A stretch of 6,174 nt of DNA from Clostridiaceae bacterium (GCA_016302625.1 JAEDNG010000055.1:1-6174), one strand, 5' to 3'. Positions 1 through 6,174 are shown, counted from the stretch's first letter. A program made the numbers and translations. Notes: a model not told the origin generated them from the sequence alone.

Positions 1-1557
1 TTTTTTATCATTATAGTGTTTTTCTTCAGCTGTATTCTTCGGGTCGCGGGAACGGCGCTCTCTGATTATTCCGAAGTCCAGAAAAATCAAAGCAGTTACC
101 GCCTGAAAGCCGGGTATTTAAGAGGAACAATATATGACCGCAACATGGTGCCGATAACAAACGGAAAATCAAAAATTATCGCGGCGGTATCTCCGACACC
201 GAGAGCAATTACGGCTATCAGCAGTGTGCTTGAAGGTGATAAGCTGGAAAATGTACTTGAACGGCTTAAATCGGGAAAGCCGGTGCTTTGTGAGGTACCC
301 GAAATAATAGACTGCGACGGAATTGCCTGCACAACGGTTTACGAGCATAATTCGGCGGACACTCTCGCCGTACATCTTGTAGGCTACACCGATTCCGATT
401 TTCGCGGTGTTTCGGGTCTTGAAAAGGCGTATGACGGAATATTATATTCAGAAAAGGAAGCGGCTTTTGTTTACACAATTGACGGACAGGGGGATATTTT
501 AAGTGGAATTGAACCCGAAATCGAAAACGACAGCTCGGTGACGGCGGGCGGAGTTGTGTCTACGATAGACGTAAATATTCAGGCGATAGCACAGGACGCG
601 GCTAAAGCCATTCAAACAGGTGCTGTCGTAATAGCCGACGCCGAAAGCTCGAAAATACGCGCCATGGTAAGCCGACCTGATTTTGACTGCACAAAAATAA
701 CCGACGCGCTTGAAAGCCACGATTCGCCCCTTTTAAACCGCGCGACGGCGGCGTTTAATGTCGGCTCGGTATTTAAGCCCTGCGTCGCGGCGGCGGGGAT
801 TGAAGCCGGAAAAGGCGGATTTACCTATACCTGTTTAGGTAGCTGCAAAATAATCGACCGTTACTTCAAATGCCACAAGCAAAGCGGTCACGGACTTATG
901 AGCCTTAAAAGCGGACTTGCAAATTCCTGCAATACCTTTTTCTATAATTTTGCATTTATACTCGGAGGAGAAAGGGTTTACAATATGGCGTCCTCCCTTA
1001 ATTTCGGAAAAAGTCTTGAGCTTTGCGACGGAATTTCCACAGCCGAAGGCAGTCTGCCCGACAAAAGCAGTCTTTCGAATATAGCGCATCTTGCTAATTT
1101 CTCAATAGGGCAGGGGGAGCTTTTGCTGTCTCCTGTTTCAATGCTGACGCTGTACTCTGCTATTGCCTCGGACGGCTCATACGCTGTCCCGTCGGTCGTC
1201 GAGGGGACGCTGACGGACGGGAGCTTTACCGAGTATAAAAATAAAAGCCGCACCCGTGTTATGAGCGCGGAAACGGCCAAACTTTTAAGGGAATATTTAG
1301 CGGCGGTTATTTCCGAGGGTACAGGCGTAAAGGCTACGCCAAAAACCGTTACCGCTGCCGGAAAGACCGCCACAGCACAGACCGGAAAGTTTGAAAACGG
1401 CACCGAAATCTGCGAGGGGTGGTTCTGCGGCTTTTTTCCGGCTGAAAGTCCTAAATACACAGTCATAGTCTTTTCGGAAAATATAAACAGACAGACTTTA
1501 AGCTGCGCCGAGGTATTTGCCGAAATAGCCGACAGAATTACCGAGCTTGAGGAATAG
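1..1557 (+). CDS. Class B penicillin-binding protein (peptidoglycan transpeptidase, PBP2/FtsI/SpoVD type), 5' end missing
   Basis: This is a membrane-anchored D,D-transpeptidase that cross-links peptidoglycan stem peptides outside the cell. The frame is open to the left edge, with hydrophobic codons before the GTG at 16, so the true start lies upstream and the window opens inside the N-terminal membrane anchor. Numbering from that GTG, the class B dimerisation-domain motif RGTIYDRN is at 36-43 and GLEKAYD at 134-140. The transpeptidase domain follows: the SxxK motif is SVFK at 251-254 (nucleophile Ser251), SxN is SCN at 304-306, and the third motif reads KTA at 450-452 instead of the usual KTG. 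The cysteine-bearing stretch around 275-292, ending in GHG, is as I recall it in clostridial relatives. No PASTA domain follows; the protein ends soon after the catalytic domain. At least 513 residues are present, so little is missing. The family call is firm; whether it serves division, elongation or sporulation cannot be decided here. Confidence 0.95.
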   Translation, partial: FFIIIVFFFSCILRVAGTALSDYSEVQKNQSSYRLKAGYLRGTIYDRNMVPITNGKSKIIAAVSPTPRAITAISSVLEGDKLENVLERLKSGKPVLCEVPEIIDCDGIACTTVYEHNSADTLAVHLVGYTDSDFRGVSGLEKAYDGILYSEKEAAFVYTIDGQGDILSGIEPEIENDSSVTAGGVVSTIDVNIQAIAQDAAKAIQTGAVVIADAESSKIRAMVSRPDFDCTKITDALESHDSPLLNRATAAFNVGSVFKPCVAAAGIEAGKGGFTYTCLGSCKIIDRYFKCHKQSGHGLMSLKSGLANSCNTFFYNFAFILGGERVYNMASSLNFGKSLELCDGISTAEGSLPDKSSLSNIAHLANFSIGQGELLLSPVSMLTLYSAIASDGSYAVPSVVEGTLTDGSFTEYKNKSRTRVMSAETAKLLREYLAAVISEGTGVKATPKTVTAAGKTATAQTGKFENGTEICEGWFCGFFPAESPKYTVIVFSENINRQTLSCAEVFAEIADRITELEE

Positions 1558-1560
1558 AGG

Positions 1561-2442
1561 TTAATTCATGTTGGAGGCGAATATATCGGCAATTTCGCTT
1601 ATCGAAATATATGCACCGGGATCGATTTCATGTACGATTTCCCGCATTTTTCCGACCTGAAAACGGTTTACAACAAAATATATAACTGTTTTTTGGGTGT
1701 CGGAATAATAGCCCTTTGCGTCCATTACGGTCATTCCCCGCTCAAAGGCTTCGGACAGCGCTCCGCACACCTTCTCTCTTTCGGAGGTTACGATAACCGC
1801 CGCCTTTGAACGGTCGATACCCTCAACTATAAAGTCCACCGTTTTAATCCCCGCGCCGTATGTAACTATTGAATAAAGCGGCAAAATCCAGCTTTTAATA
1901 ATAATTCCGCATGTGGTGTAGAGCAATACGTTATAAATCATAACGAAGGTGCCCACCGTGATTCCGAGCTTCTTTGCAAAAATCACCGCTATGACTTCAA
2001 TTCCGTCCATCGCGCCGCCGTAGCGAATTGCAAGACCGCTGCCTACTCCCGAAATCAGTCCGCCGAAAAGAGCGCAGAGCAGTAAATCAGAACCCGCGAG
2101 AGGCGACACAAATCTTACGTCTATCGGCAGAATATCGGTTATAAGCCAGGCGGCAAGGGAATAGATGCATACGGTGTAAATCGCGTACACCGTGAAAACA
2201 ATTCCCTGCTTTTTAAGTCCGTACAGAAAGAGGGGAACGTTAAGGAGTACTAAGAAGAGGGAGAGCGATAAATATTCGGGTGTTATCTGACTTAACAGGA
2301 TTGAGGTGCCTGAAATACCGCTGTCGTAAAGCTTTACCGGAGCTAAAAACATTGTTACCCCGATTGCGTTTACTATTCCCGCGAGTGTCAGAAACAGAAA
2401 GTTTTTAACGTGAAGTTTCTTTATATCGGTTACTATGCTCAT
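1561..2442 (-). CDS. YitT family membrane protein (YitT_membrane plus C-terminal DUF2179)
   Basis: This is a 293-residue integral membrane protein of the YitT family, whose transport or other role is not settled. Residues about 14-205 carry five or six hydrophobic segments. The family's glycine-rich features are visible: NAIGVTMFLAPV near 25-36, GISGTSILLSQ near 42-52, and GGAMDG at 142-147, a variant of the common GGSTGG-type loop. The soluble C-terminal domain, about 212-289, matches DUF2179 in form: an IVTS strand, then RGMTVMDAKGYYSD at 235-248 and the IYFVVNR strand. Length is normal for the family. The ATG at 2442 is preceded by an AAAGG sequence about 11 nt upstream, a moderate ribosome binding site. 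The gene is transcribed alone and converges on the PBP gene; its stop lies 3 bp from the PBP stop. It is not translationally coupled to the peptidase gene behind it, which is separated by 211 bp of non-coding DNA. Confidence 0.92.
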   Translation of the reverse strand: MSIVTDIKKLHVKNFLFLTLAGIVNAIGVTMFLAPVKLYDSGISGTSILLSQITPEYLSLSLFLVLLNVPLFLYGLKKQGIVFTVYAIYTVCIYSLAAWLITDILPIDVRFVSPLAGSDLLLCALFGGLISGVGSGLAIRYGGAMDGIEVIAVIFAKKLGITVGTFVMIYNVLLYTTCGIIIKSWILPLYSIVTYGAGIKTVDFIVEGIDRSKAAVIVTSEREKVCGALSEAFERGMTVMDAKGYYSDTQKTVIYFVVNRFQVGKMREIVHEIDPGAYISISEIADIFASNMN

Positions 2443-2469
2443 TTTACTACTTGCCTTTCTTAATCTACA

Positions 2470-2499
2470 TTAATATTTTACCATAAATACGCTTGACAA
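2470..2499 (-). promoter_or_regulatory. Candidate promoter of the YitT-family gene
   Basis: Reading on the minus strand, TGGTAAAAT at 2483-2475 matches an extended -10 element (TGn followed by TAAAAT). It would start transcription near 2468, about 26 nt before the ATG at 2442. A TTGTCA at 2499-2494 resembles a -35 box but sits only 13 nt from that -10. It would instead suit the weaker TATTAA at 2475-2470, with an 18-nt spacer. Which pairing is used cannot be told from sequence alone. Confidence 0.4.
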
Positions 2500-2585
2500 G
2501 TGCTGCCGCCTCAATGATGGCGTTGTAACTTGAACTGGCAATTATCAAGCACAAGGTTATGCTCGACGATATGCATGGCAACTAA
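2487..2585 (+). pseudogene. Possible decayed 3' end of an unidentified plus-strand gene
   Basis: Between two minus-strand genes, one plus-strand frame reads like a protein tail. A stretch reading TSAAASMMAL is interrupted by one TAA at 2526-2528, then LELAIIKHKVMLDDMHGN runs to a TAA at 2583-2585. There is no ribosome binding site or start, and the frame is closed upstream by a stop at 2484-2486. The mix of hydrophobic and charged residues and the hairpin 14 nt after the last stop suggest a gene end left by a rearrangement or a lost mobile element. I do not recognise the family. The stretch is short, so a chance open frame or a non-coding repeat is a real alternative. Confidence 0.25.
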
Positions 2586-2598
2586 TTATTGTTGTGTC

Positions 2599-2625
2599 AG
2601 GGGTTGTCTTATCGCGACGGCCCCT
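2599..2625 (+). terminator. GC-rich hairpin, terminator-like on the plus strand
   Basis: AGGGGTTGTC (2599-2608) pairs with GACGGCCCCT (2616-2625) around a 7-nt loop, giving a 10-bp stem. As plus-strand RNA every position pairs, with two G-U wobbles. As minus-strand RNA the same two positions become C-A mismatches, so the structure favours plus-strand transcription. Only two U residues follow, then AAAA, so it lacks a good U tract and may be a weak or degraded terminator. It fits the end of the possible gene remnant just upstream, and it lies downstream of the minus-strand peptidase gene, for which it would be a poorer stem. Confidence 0.4.
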
Positions 2626-2653
2626 TAAAAGTTAAATTAATAACAAAAAAAGA

Positions 2654-3724
2654 TTATAAAACTATAAGTTTCTTTTCACTCTCGGTTATGTCTGTACAGC
2701 CGCTATCGGTCAGATAAACCATATCCTCAATTCTGACGCCGAACTCGTTTTCAATATAAATTCCCGGCTCCACCGTCATAATCATGCCTTTTTGCATTAC
2801 AGTATCGCACACGGTGTTGCAGGCGGGGTTTTCGTGAATTTCTATTCCTACGCTGTGACCAAGGCCGTGTCCGAAGCAAGCGCCGTATCCGGCGGCGGTA
2901 ATGATGTCCCGCGCGGTTTTGTCAACCTCTTTACAGATAACGCCGGGTTTTATATAATTTATTGTTTCTATTTGTGCTTTAAGTACCGTTTCGTAAACCT
3001 CACGCTGTTTTTCGCTTACCCTGCCTACCGCCACCGTACGTGTCATGTCCGAACGGTAACCGCCGCAGACCGCGCCGAAATCCATTGTGACAAAATCGCC
3101 GGTTTCGATTTTTTTATCGGTCGGAACACCGTGCGGCAGGGAGGAGTTTTTGCCTGAAACGACGATAAAATCAAAAGAAACACCCTCGCTGCCCAAATTA
3201 CGCATATAAAACTCCATATCAAGCATTACCTCGAGCTCGGTGCGCCCCGGTTTTATTCTGCTTAAAATATAGCTGAAGGTCTCGTCGGTCATCTTCTGAG
3301 CCTTTTTAATAAGCGCAATTTCATCTGCGGTTTTAATTCTTCGCTGTTTTGTAATTATCTCCTGAATTTTGCTGTCGGTGCTGAACTCAAAGTCGGGCAG
3401 ACGGCGGCAAAGGGATGAGAAGCTTTCAAGGCTTACGCTCTCGGTCTCAAGATATACGGTTTTTATCTTCTGTGATGAGAGGATTTCGCCTAATTGCCTT
3501 GTAAAGGCTTTCAATAGGATAACCTCGCAGCTTTCAACAGTCTTTTTCGCCTTTTCAAAATATCTGAAATCAATTAAAAACCACGCGCCGCTTTTCGTCA
3601 CCGCTACATAGCCTGCCGAGGAGGAAAAGCCGGTGTAATAAAGCCGGTTGGCGTATGATGAAATAAGCGCCGCCTCGTTATCCTTTAACTCATTCTGCAA
3701 AAATGCAATCCTGTCCTTTATCAA
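2654..3724 (-). CDS. Xaa-Pro aminopeptidase family protein (M24B, aminopeptidase P-like)
   Basis: This cytosolic dimetal peptidase is predicted to remove the N-terminal residue from peptides with proline in second position. It has 356 residues, the usual length of the short Gram-positive aminopeptidase P/prolidase-like enzymes. The creatinase-like N-terminal domain spans about 1-120 and the pita-bread M24 domain about 130-350. All five metal ligands are visible: Asp215 (MDFGA), Asp226 (SDMTR), His290 (GHGLGH), Glu319 (VEPG) and Glu333 (RIED). The assisting histidines are His198 (PHG) and His297 (IHENP). The 11- and 29-residue spacings between the first two and the third-to-fourth ligands match aminopeptidase P. 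Translation starts at TTG, supported by AGAAGG 8 nt upstream. That TTG overlaps the TGA stop of the symporter gene (sequence TTGA), so the two are translationally coupled. The gene for elongation factor P, often next to this peptidase in Firmicutes, is not beside it here. Prolidase activity on dipeptides cannot be excluded. Confidence 0.93.
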   Translation of the reverse strand: MIKDRIAFLQNELKDNEAALISSYANRLYYTGFSSSAGYVAVTKSGAWFLIDFRYFEKAKKTVESCEVILLKAFTRQLGEILSSQKIKTVYLETESVSLESFSSLCRRLPDFEFSTDSKIQEIITKQRRIKTADEIALIKKAQKMTDETFSYILSRIKPGRTELEVMLDMEFYMRNLGSEGVSFDFIVVSGKNSSLPHGVPTDKKIETGDFVTMDFGAVCGGYRSDMTRTVAVGRVSEKQREVYETVLKAQIETINYIKPGVICKEVDKTARDIITAAGYGACFGHGLGHSVGIEIHENPACNTVCDTVMQKGMIMTVEPGIYIENEFGVRIEDMVYLTDSGCTDITESEKKLIVL

Positions 3725-5067
3725 TCTTTATACCTTCTTTTCTTAAAGTTTTTAGAAAATTCCCGTATTTGACTTATAGCGTCTGATGACAAGAGCATGA
3801 CAGCTATCATATTGACAACAAGCATTATTCCGTTAAAAAACGCCGAAAGCCGCCAGGCGGTGTCCGCCGTCAAAACAGCTCCCGCAATGCAGAAAAACGG
3901 ATAAACAGCGGTGAAAAGTTTCTTTCCGCGCATGCCGAAAATAAAGCCGGAGCAGACAATGCCGTAAAACCCCCAGCCGATAACGCTTGACAGCCCAAAT
4001 AAGCACATCATCACCGCAAGCAGTATGCCCGCGCCCTTTCCGTAAAGAGTGGTGAGCGCGGTGTTGACAAGCTCGGTCGAGGCGGTTTTCCCATATTCTA
4101 TATTAACCCCTGAGCACAGAATTGTCAATGCGGTAAGTGTGCATATTACAACGGTATCCGCAAAAACCTCAAAAATTCCGTAAAGGCTTTGCTTTACCCC
4201 GTCGGTAAGCTCCGACGCGGAATGAGCCATTGCGGAGGTGCCGAGCCCCGCCTCGTTTGAAAACACACCCTTTGAGGCTCCCTCGATTACCGCCGTGATA
4301 ATCGAGCCGACAGCTCCGCCGGTCACCGCCGAGGGATTAAACGCGCCCTCAAAAATCATTTTAAAGGCTCCGGGCAACAAGCCTATATTTGCGATGATTA
4401 TTCCGAAGGTCATCAGTATATATATCAGCGCCATTAAGGGCACTATTTTTTCGGTGAAAAGGCCTATCCTTCGTGCCCCTCCGATTATTACAAAGGCGGT
4501 AACCGCCGCAAAAATCAGCCCTCCCGCAAGCTTTATGGGAAAACCGCCGTTTAACGAGCATACCGCGGCGTTGGTCTGTGTTAAATTTCCGCTGCAAAAA
4601 ACCGAGAAAATTCCGGTAAACGAAAAAACGGCGGCAAGCGGCATAAAAACTTTCGGAAGTCCGTTTTTGATGTAATACATCGGACCGCCGACATACTCGC
4701 CGTCCTTTCGCTCACGGAATTTAAGGGCAAGCAGAATTTCGACCGCCTTTACCATCATTCCCGCAAAGGCGCTTACCCACATCCAGAAAACCGCTCCGGC
4801 TCCGCCTAATGAAACCGCACCGGCAACACCTGCTATATTGCCGGTGCCGACGGTTGCGGAAAGGGCGGTACATGCCGCCTGAAAGGGGCTAACTCCACCC
4901 TTTGCCTTTTTTTTGAATATTCCGCCTAAGGCGTATTTAACCGAGCTCGGAAGAAAACCGAACTGAAAAAAGCTGCATTTATAGGTAAGATACAGTCCGC
5001 AGAATAATAAAAAAATAAAGGGCAGCATTCCTGAAATCAGCGATTCCGCGAACATTATAACAGCCAT
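3721..5067 (-). CDS. Sodium:alanine/glycine symporter, AgcS (AlsT) family
   Basis: This 448-residue inner-membrane transporter is predicted to import alanine or glycine with sodium, using a LeuT-like fold. Family motifs are intact: PFQAACTALSATVGTGNIAG at 61-80, which includes the unwound TM1 binding segment, FWMWVSAFAGM at 94-104, the PROSITE-type signature GGPMYYI at 127-133, GVFSNEAGLGTSAMAH at 267-282, FADTVV at 302-307, and IGWGFYG at 363-369. About ten or eleven hydrophobic segments are spread along the chain, which ends in a basic cytosolic tail. I chose the ATG at 5067: GGAGTG lies 7 nt before it, and the hydrophobic N-terminus begins there. The same frame stays open 54 codons further, but that extension is polar, lacks a ribosome binding site and runs into the divergent regulator gene. 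This is the first gene of a two-gene operon with the overlapping peptidase gene. Substrate preference (alanine, glycine or glutamine) cannot be read from the sequence. Confidence 0.95.
   Translation of the reverse strand: MAVIMFAESLISGMLPFIFLLFCGLYLTYKCSFFQFGFLPSSVKYALGGIFKKKAKGGVSPFQAACTALSATVGTGNIAGVAGAVSLGGAGAVFWMWVSAFAGMMVKAVEILLALKFRERKDGEYVGGPMYYIKNGLPKVFMPLAAVFSFTGIFSVFCSGNLTQTNAAVCSLNGGFPIKLAGGLIFAAVTAFVIIGGARRIGLFTEKIVPLMALIYILMTFGIIIANIGLLPGAFKMIFEGAFNPSAVTGGAVGSIITAVIEGASKGVFSNEAGLGTSAMAHSASELTDGVKQSLYGIFEVFADTVVICTLTALTILCSGVNIEYGKTASTELVNTALTTLYGKGAGILLAVMMCLFGLSSVIGWGFYGIVCSGFIFGMRGKKLFTAVYPFFCIAGAVLTADTAWRLSAFFNGIMLVVNMIAVMLLSSDAISQIREFSKNFKKRRYKD
3733..3738 (-). promoter_or_regulatory. 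Ribosome binding site that fixes the TTG start of the peptidase gene
   Basis: On the minus strand AGAAGG lies 8 nt before the TTG at 3724-3722 and inside the last codons of the symporter gene. No ATG or GTG is better placed nearby. The TTGA overlap of start and stop codons is the TTG form of the familiar ATGA coupling, which supports this start. Confidence 0.7.
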
Positions 5068-5102
5068 TATATCACTCCATTCAATAAAGCATATTTTATA
5101 AA

Positions 5103-5132
5103 ATATACCTTTATGATAAAAAATGTTGACAA
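5103..5132 (-). promoter_or_regulatory. Candidate promoter of the symporter-peptidase operon
   Basis: On the minus strand TTGTCA (5132-5127) and GTATAT (5108-5103) are separated by 18 nt. They would start transcription near 5096, leaving a leader of about 29 nt before the ATG at 5067. The -35 box overlaps that of the divergent regulator promoter, because TTGACAA read backwards gives TTGTCAA. The -10 match is only moderate and the region is very AT-rich, so other -10 choices are possible. Confidence 0.4.
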
Positions 5133-5154
5133 ACTGTTGATGTGCTGTTATAAT
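5126..5154 (+). promoter_or_regulatory. Consensus SigA promoter of the TetR-ABC operon
   Basis: TTGACA (5126-5131) and TATAAT (5149-5154) are both perfect consensus hexamers with the ideal 17-nt spacer. Transcription would begin near 5161, giving a leader of about 36 nt to the ATG at 5197. The promoter is intrinsically very strong, which makes sense if it is normally held down by a repressor bound to the palindromes that overlap and follow the -10 box. Confidence 0.85.
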
Positions 5155-5180
5155 AACATGTGTTATAAAACATATGTTAT
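5146..5180 (+). promoter_or_regulatory. Tandem palindromic operator, probably for the adjacent TetR-family regulator
   Basis: Two 14-bp palindromes abut exactly: ATAACATGTGTTAT (5153-5166) and AAAACATATGTTAT (5167-5180). They agree at 12 of 14 positions, each with a 6-2-6 geometry; the second has one arm mismatch. A further TGTTAT half-site at 5146-5151 forms another inverted repeat (6-1-6) with the left arm of the first. The array covers the -10 box, the expected start site and the leader up to the ribosome binding site at 5183-5190. Position and symmetry fit autorepression by the TetR protein; that this protein binds here is inferred. Confidence 0.65.
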
Positions 5181-5196
5181 TTAAAGGAGGCGCGCT

Positions 5197-5760
5197 ATGC
5201 CGCCGAAAGCAAAATGCACTAAGGAACAAATTGTATCAACGGCTTTTGATATGGTAAGAGCAAGCGGAATGTCGGTTCTGACCGCGAGAAATCTTGCCAA
5301 AGAGCTCGGAACCTCAACCGCCCCGATATTTACCCTGTTTAATACCGTGGAAGAAATACAAAACGAGGTTAAAGACCGGGCTAATGCTCTGTATGCCGAA
5401 TATATAAGGAAAGGCCTTTCGCAAACCCTCGCCTTTAAGGGAGCGGGAATGAAATATATTGAATTTGCAAAGGACGAGCCTGAGCTTTTCAAGCTGCTGT
5501 TTCTGTCAGAAAACGCCGAGACCCAAATCACGCATTTTCTGCCGTATTATGACGCACACGCGCCCGAAATTCTTGAAACGGTGGAAAAAAGCTTTTCTGC
5601 TGATAAGGAAAGGGCGAAAAAAATCTACAATCATATGTCGGTATACGCGTTCGGCTTCGCCTCACTTTTTGCACAGAAGATATATATGTTCACTTTGGAG
5701 GATATAAGTCTAATGATGACCGAAGTGTTTAATGCTCTGGAAAGTGGGGAAAAGCTATGA
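5197..5760 (+). CDS. TetR/AcrR family transcriptional regulator, WHG-like C-terminal domain
   Basis: This is a 187-residue dimeric DNA-binding repressor. Its N-terminal TetR domain (about 8-55) has a helix-turn-helix at roughly 27-49, seen as LTARNLAKELG followed by the recognition helix region STAPIFTLF. The C-terminal ligand/dimer domain contains YIEFAKDEPELFKLLF at 87-102, which resembles the WHG-type TetR C-terminal domain. The ligand is unknown. The ATG at 5197 has a near-perfect AAAGGAGG ribosome binding site (5183-5190) with a 6-nt spacer. The stop overlaps the start of the ABC ATPase gene (ATGA), so both are made from one transcript and probably respond to one signal. The upstream palindromes suggest autoregulation. 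Because the divergent symporter promoter overlaps the same control region, the regulator could affect that operon too, but this is unproven. Confidence 0.9.
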   Translation: MPPKAKCTKEQIVSTAFDMVRASGMSVLTARNLAKELGTSTAPIFTLFNTVEEIQNEVKDRANALYAEYIRKGLSQTLAFKGAGMKYIEFAKDEPELFKLLFLSENAETQITHFLPYYDAHAPEILETVEKSFSADKERAKKIYNHMSVYAFGFASLFAQKIYMFTLEDISLMMTEVFNALESGEKL

Positions 5761-6174
5761 AAAATATAATTGAAATAAGCAATCTTTCAAAAAGCTTCGG
5801 CGAGGTTAAGGCGGTGCAGAACCTGAGCTTTTGCGTTAAGGAGGGCGAGCTGTTCGCCTTTCTCGGCGTAAACGGCGCGGGCAAATCCACCACCATAGGA
5901 ATTATGTGCGGACAGCTCAAAAAAGACGGCGGCACAGTAATAACCGACGGTTTTGACCTCGATAAAAATGCCGACGAGGTCAAACGTGAGCTTGGAGTGG
6001 TTTTTCAAAACTCACTGCTTGACAAGGCGTTGACTGTTTATGATAATCTTGAAAGCCGCGCGGCACTATACGGAATATACGGCGAGGATTTCAAATCAAG
6101 GCTTTCTGTTCTTGCAAATCTGCTTGATTTTGAAGATTTACTCAAGCGCACGGTCGGCAAGCTTTCAGGCGGTC
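5757..6174 (+). CDS. ABC transporter ATP-binding protein, ABC-2/DrrA (CcmA) type, 3' end missing
   Basis: The first 139 residues of an ABC ATPase are present; the gene runs off the right edge. It would power a membrane exporter whose permease gene should follow. Visible motifs are the A-loop region SKSFGEVKAV at 11-20, Walker A GVNGAGKST at 37-45, the Q-loop glutamine Gln84 in VVFQNSLLD, and the start of the signature LSGG at 136-139, just at the edge. Walker B and the H-loop lie outside the window. The pattern 'VFQ-[N/D]-x-x-LD-x-x-LTV-x-[D/E]-NL' is typical of the DrrA/ABC-2 group, used for drugs, antimicrobial peptides or lipids. The ATG overlaps the TetR stop by 4 bp (ATGA), and GGGGA lies a few nt upstream. 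A TetR gene followed by an ABC-2 exporter is a common efflux module; the substrate cannot be told. Confidence 0.93.
   Translation, partial: MKNIIEISNLSKSFGEVKAVQNLSFCVKEGELFAFLGVNGAGKSTTIGIMCGQLKKDGGTVITDGFDLDKNADEVKRELGVVFQNSLLDKALTVYDNLESRAALYGIYGEDFKSRLSVLANLLDFEDLLKRTVGKLSGG

Noticed and set aside
978..1466. A 162-codon minus-strand open frame inside the PBP gene
   Set aside because: It is a shadow of the PBP reading frame, which has all the family motifs. The minus-strand product shows no recognisable domain.
2493..2498. Plus-strand TTGACA as a -35 box in the spacer after the YitT-family gene
   Set aside because: With a 17-nt spacer the -10 position reads GATGGC, which is not a -10 element, and no plus-strand gene follows.
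2640..2672. Intrinsic terminator for the minus-strand peptidase gene: AAACT-TAT-AGTTT followed by seven T after a short gap
   Set aside because: The stem is only 5 bp, almost all A-T, lies within the last codons and is separated from the T tract by 7 nt. It is too weak to call.
2792..3157. A 121-codon plus-strand open frame inside the peptidase gene
   Set aside because: It is antisense to the conserved metal-binding half of the M24 peptidase. Its composition reflects the opposite strand and no domain is visible.
4238..4675. A 145-codon plus-strand open frame inside the symporter gene
   Set aside because: It lies antisense to a well-supported transporter gene, is proline/alanine-rich from the complementary codons and has no convincing ribosome binding site.
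5068..5229. A 54-codon N-terminal extension of the symporter frame, starting at 5229
   Set aside because: It overlaps the divergent TetR gene, has no ribosome binding site and is not membrane-like. The ATG at 5067 has GGAGTG at the right spacing and gives the normal family length.

Overview
The window looks like chromosomal DNA from a moderate-GC Firmicute of the class Clostridia, probably a Ruminococcus/Oscillospirales-type gut anaerobe. This rests on Gram-positive style ribosome binding sites, SigA-type promoter elements and the family make-up (AgcS symporter, YitT protein, TetR/ABC-2 module, clostridial-type class B PBP). It is an inference from style and gene content, not a placement by phylogeny. 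I found no rRNA, tRNA, CRISPR array or intact insertion sequence.

Layout. (1) Bases 1-1557 (+) hold most of a class B penicillin-binding protein, cut by the left edge. (2) Bases 1561-2442 (-) encode a YitT-family membrane protein that converges on the PBP gene with only 3 bp between the stop codons. (3) Bases 2443-2653 are non-coding. They hold a probable yitT-type promoter, what may be the decayed 3' end of a plus-strand gene, and a GC-rich hairpin. (4) Bases 2654-5067 (-) form a two-gene operon: an AgcS-type sodium:alanine/glycine symporter, then an M24B Xaa-Pro peptidase whose TTG start overlaps the symporter stop. (5) Bases 5068-5196 are a divergent control region. It holds a consensus SigA promoter for the right-hand operon, a tandem palindromic operator and a weaker candidate promoter for the symporter operon. 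(6) Bases 5197-6174 (+) hold a TetR-family regulator overlapping by 4 bp the gene for an ABC exporter ATPase, which runs off the right edge.

How the genes work together. The symporter and peptidase form a plausible amino-acid/peptide use unit: proline-containing peptides are trimmed in the cytosol and small neutral amino acids are imported with sodium. The TetR-ABC pair is a typical self-regulated efflux module. Two abutting 14-bp palindromes lie between its -10 box and ribosome binding site, where a bound repressor would block transcription. The PBP serves septal or side-wall peptidoglycan synthesis and is unrelated to its neighbours in function.

I see no clearly new biological system. The most informative points are the compact operator/promoter region, a KTG-to-KTA change in the third PBP active-site motif, and the possible gene remnant between the yitT-type gene and the peptidase gene.
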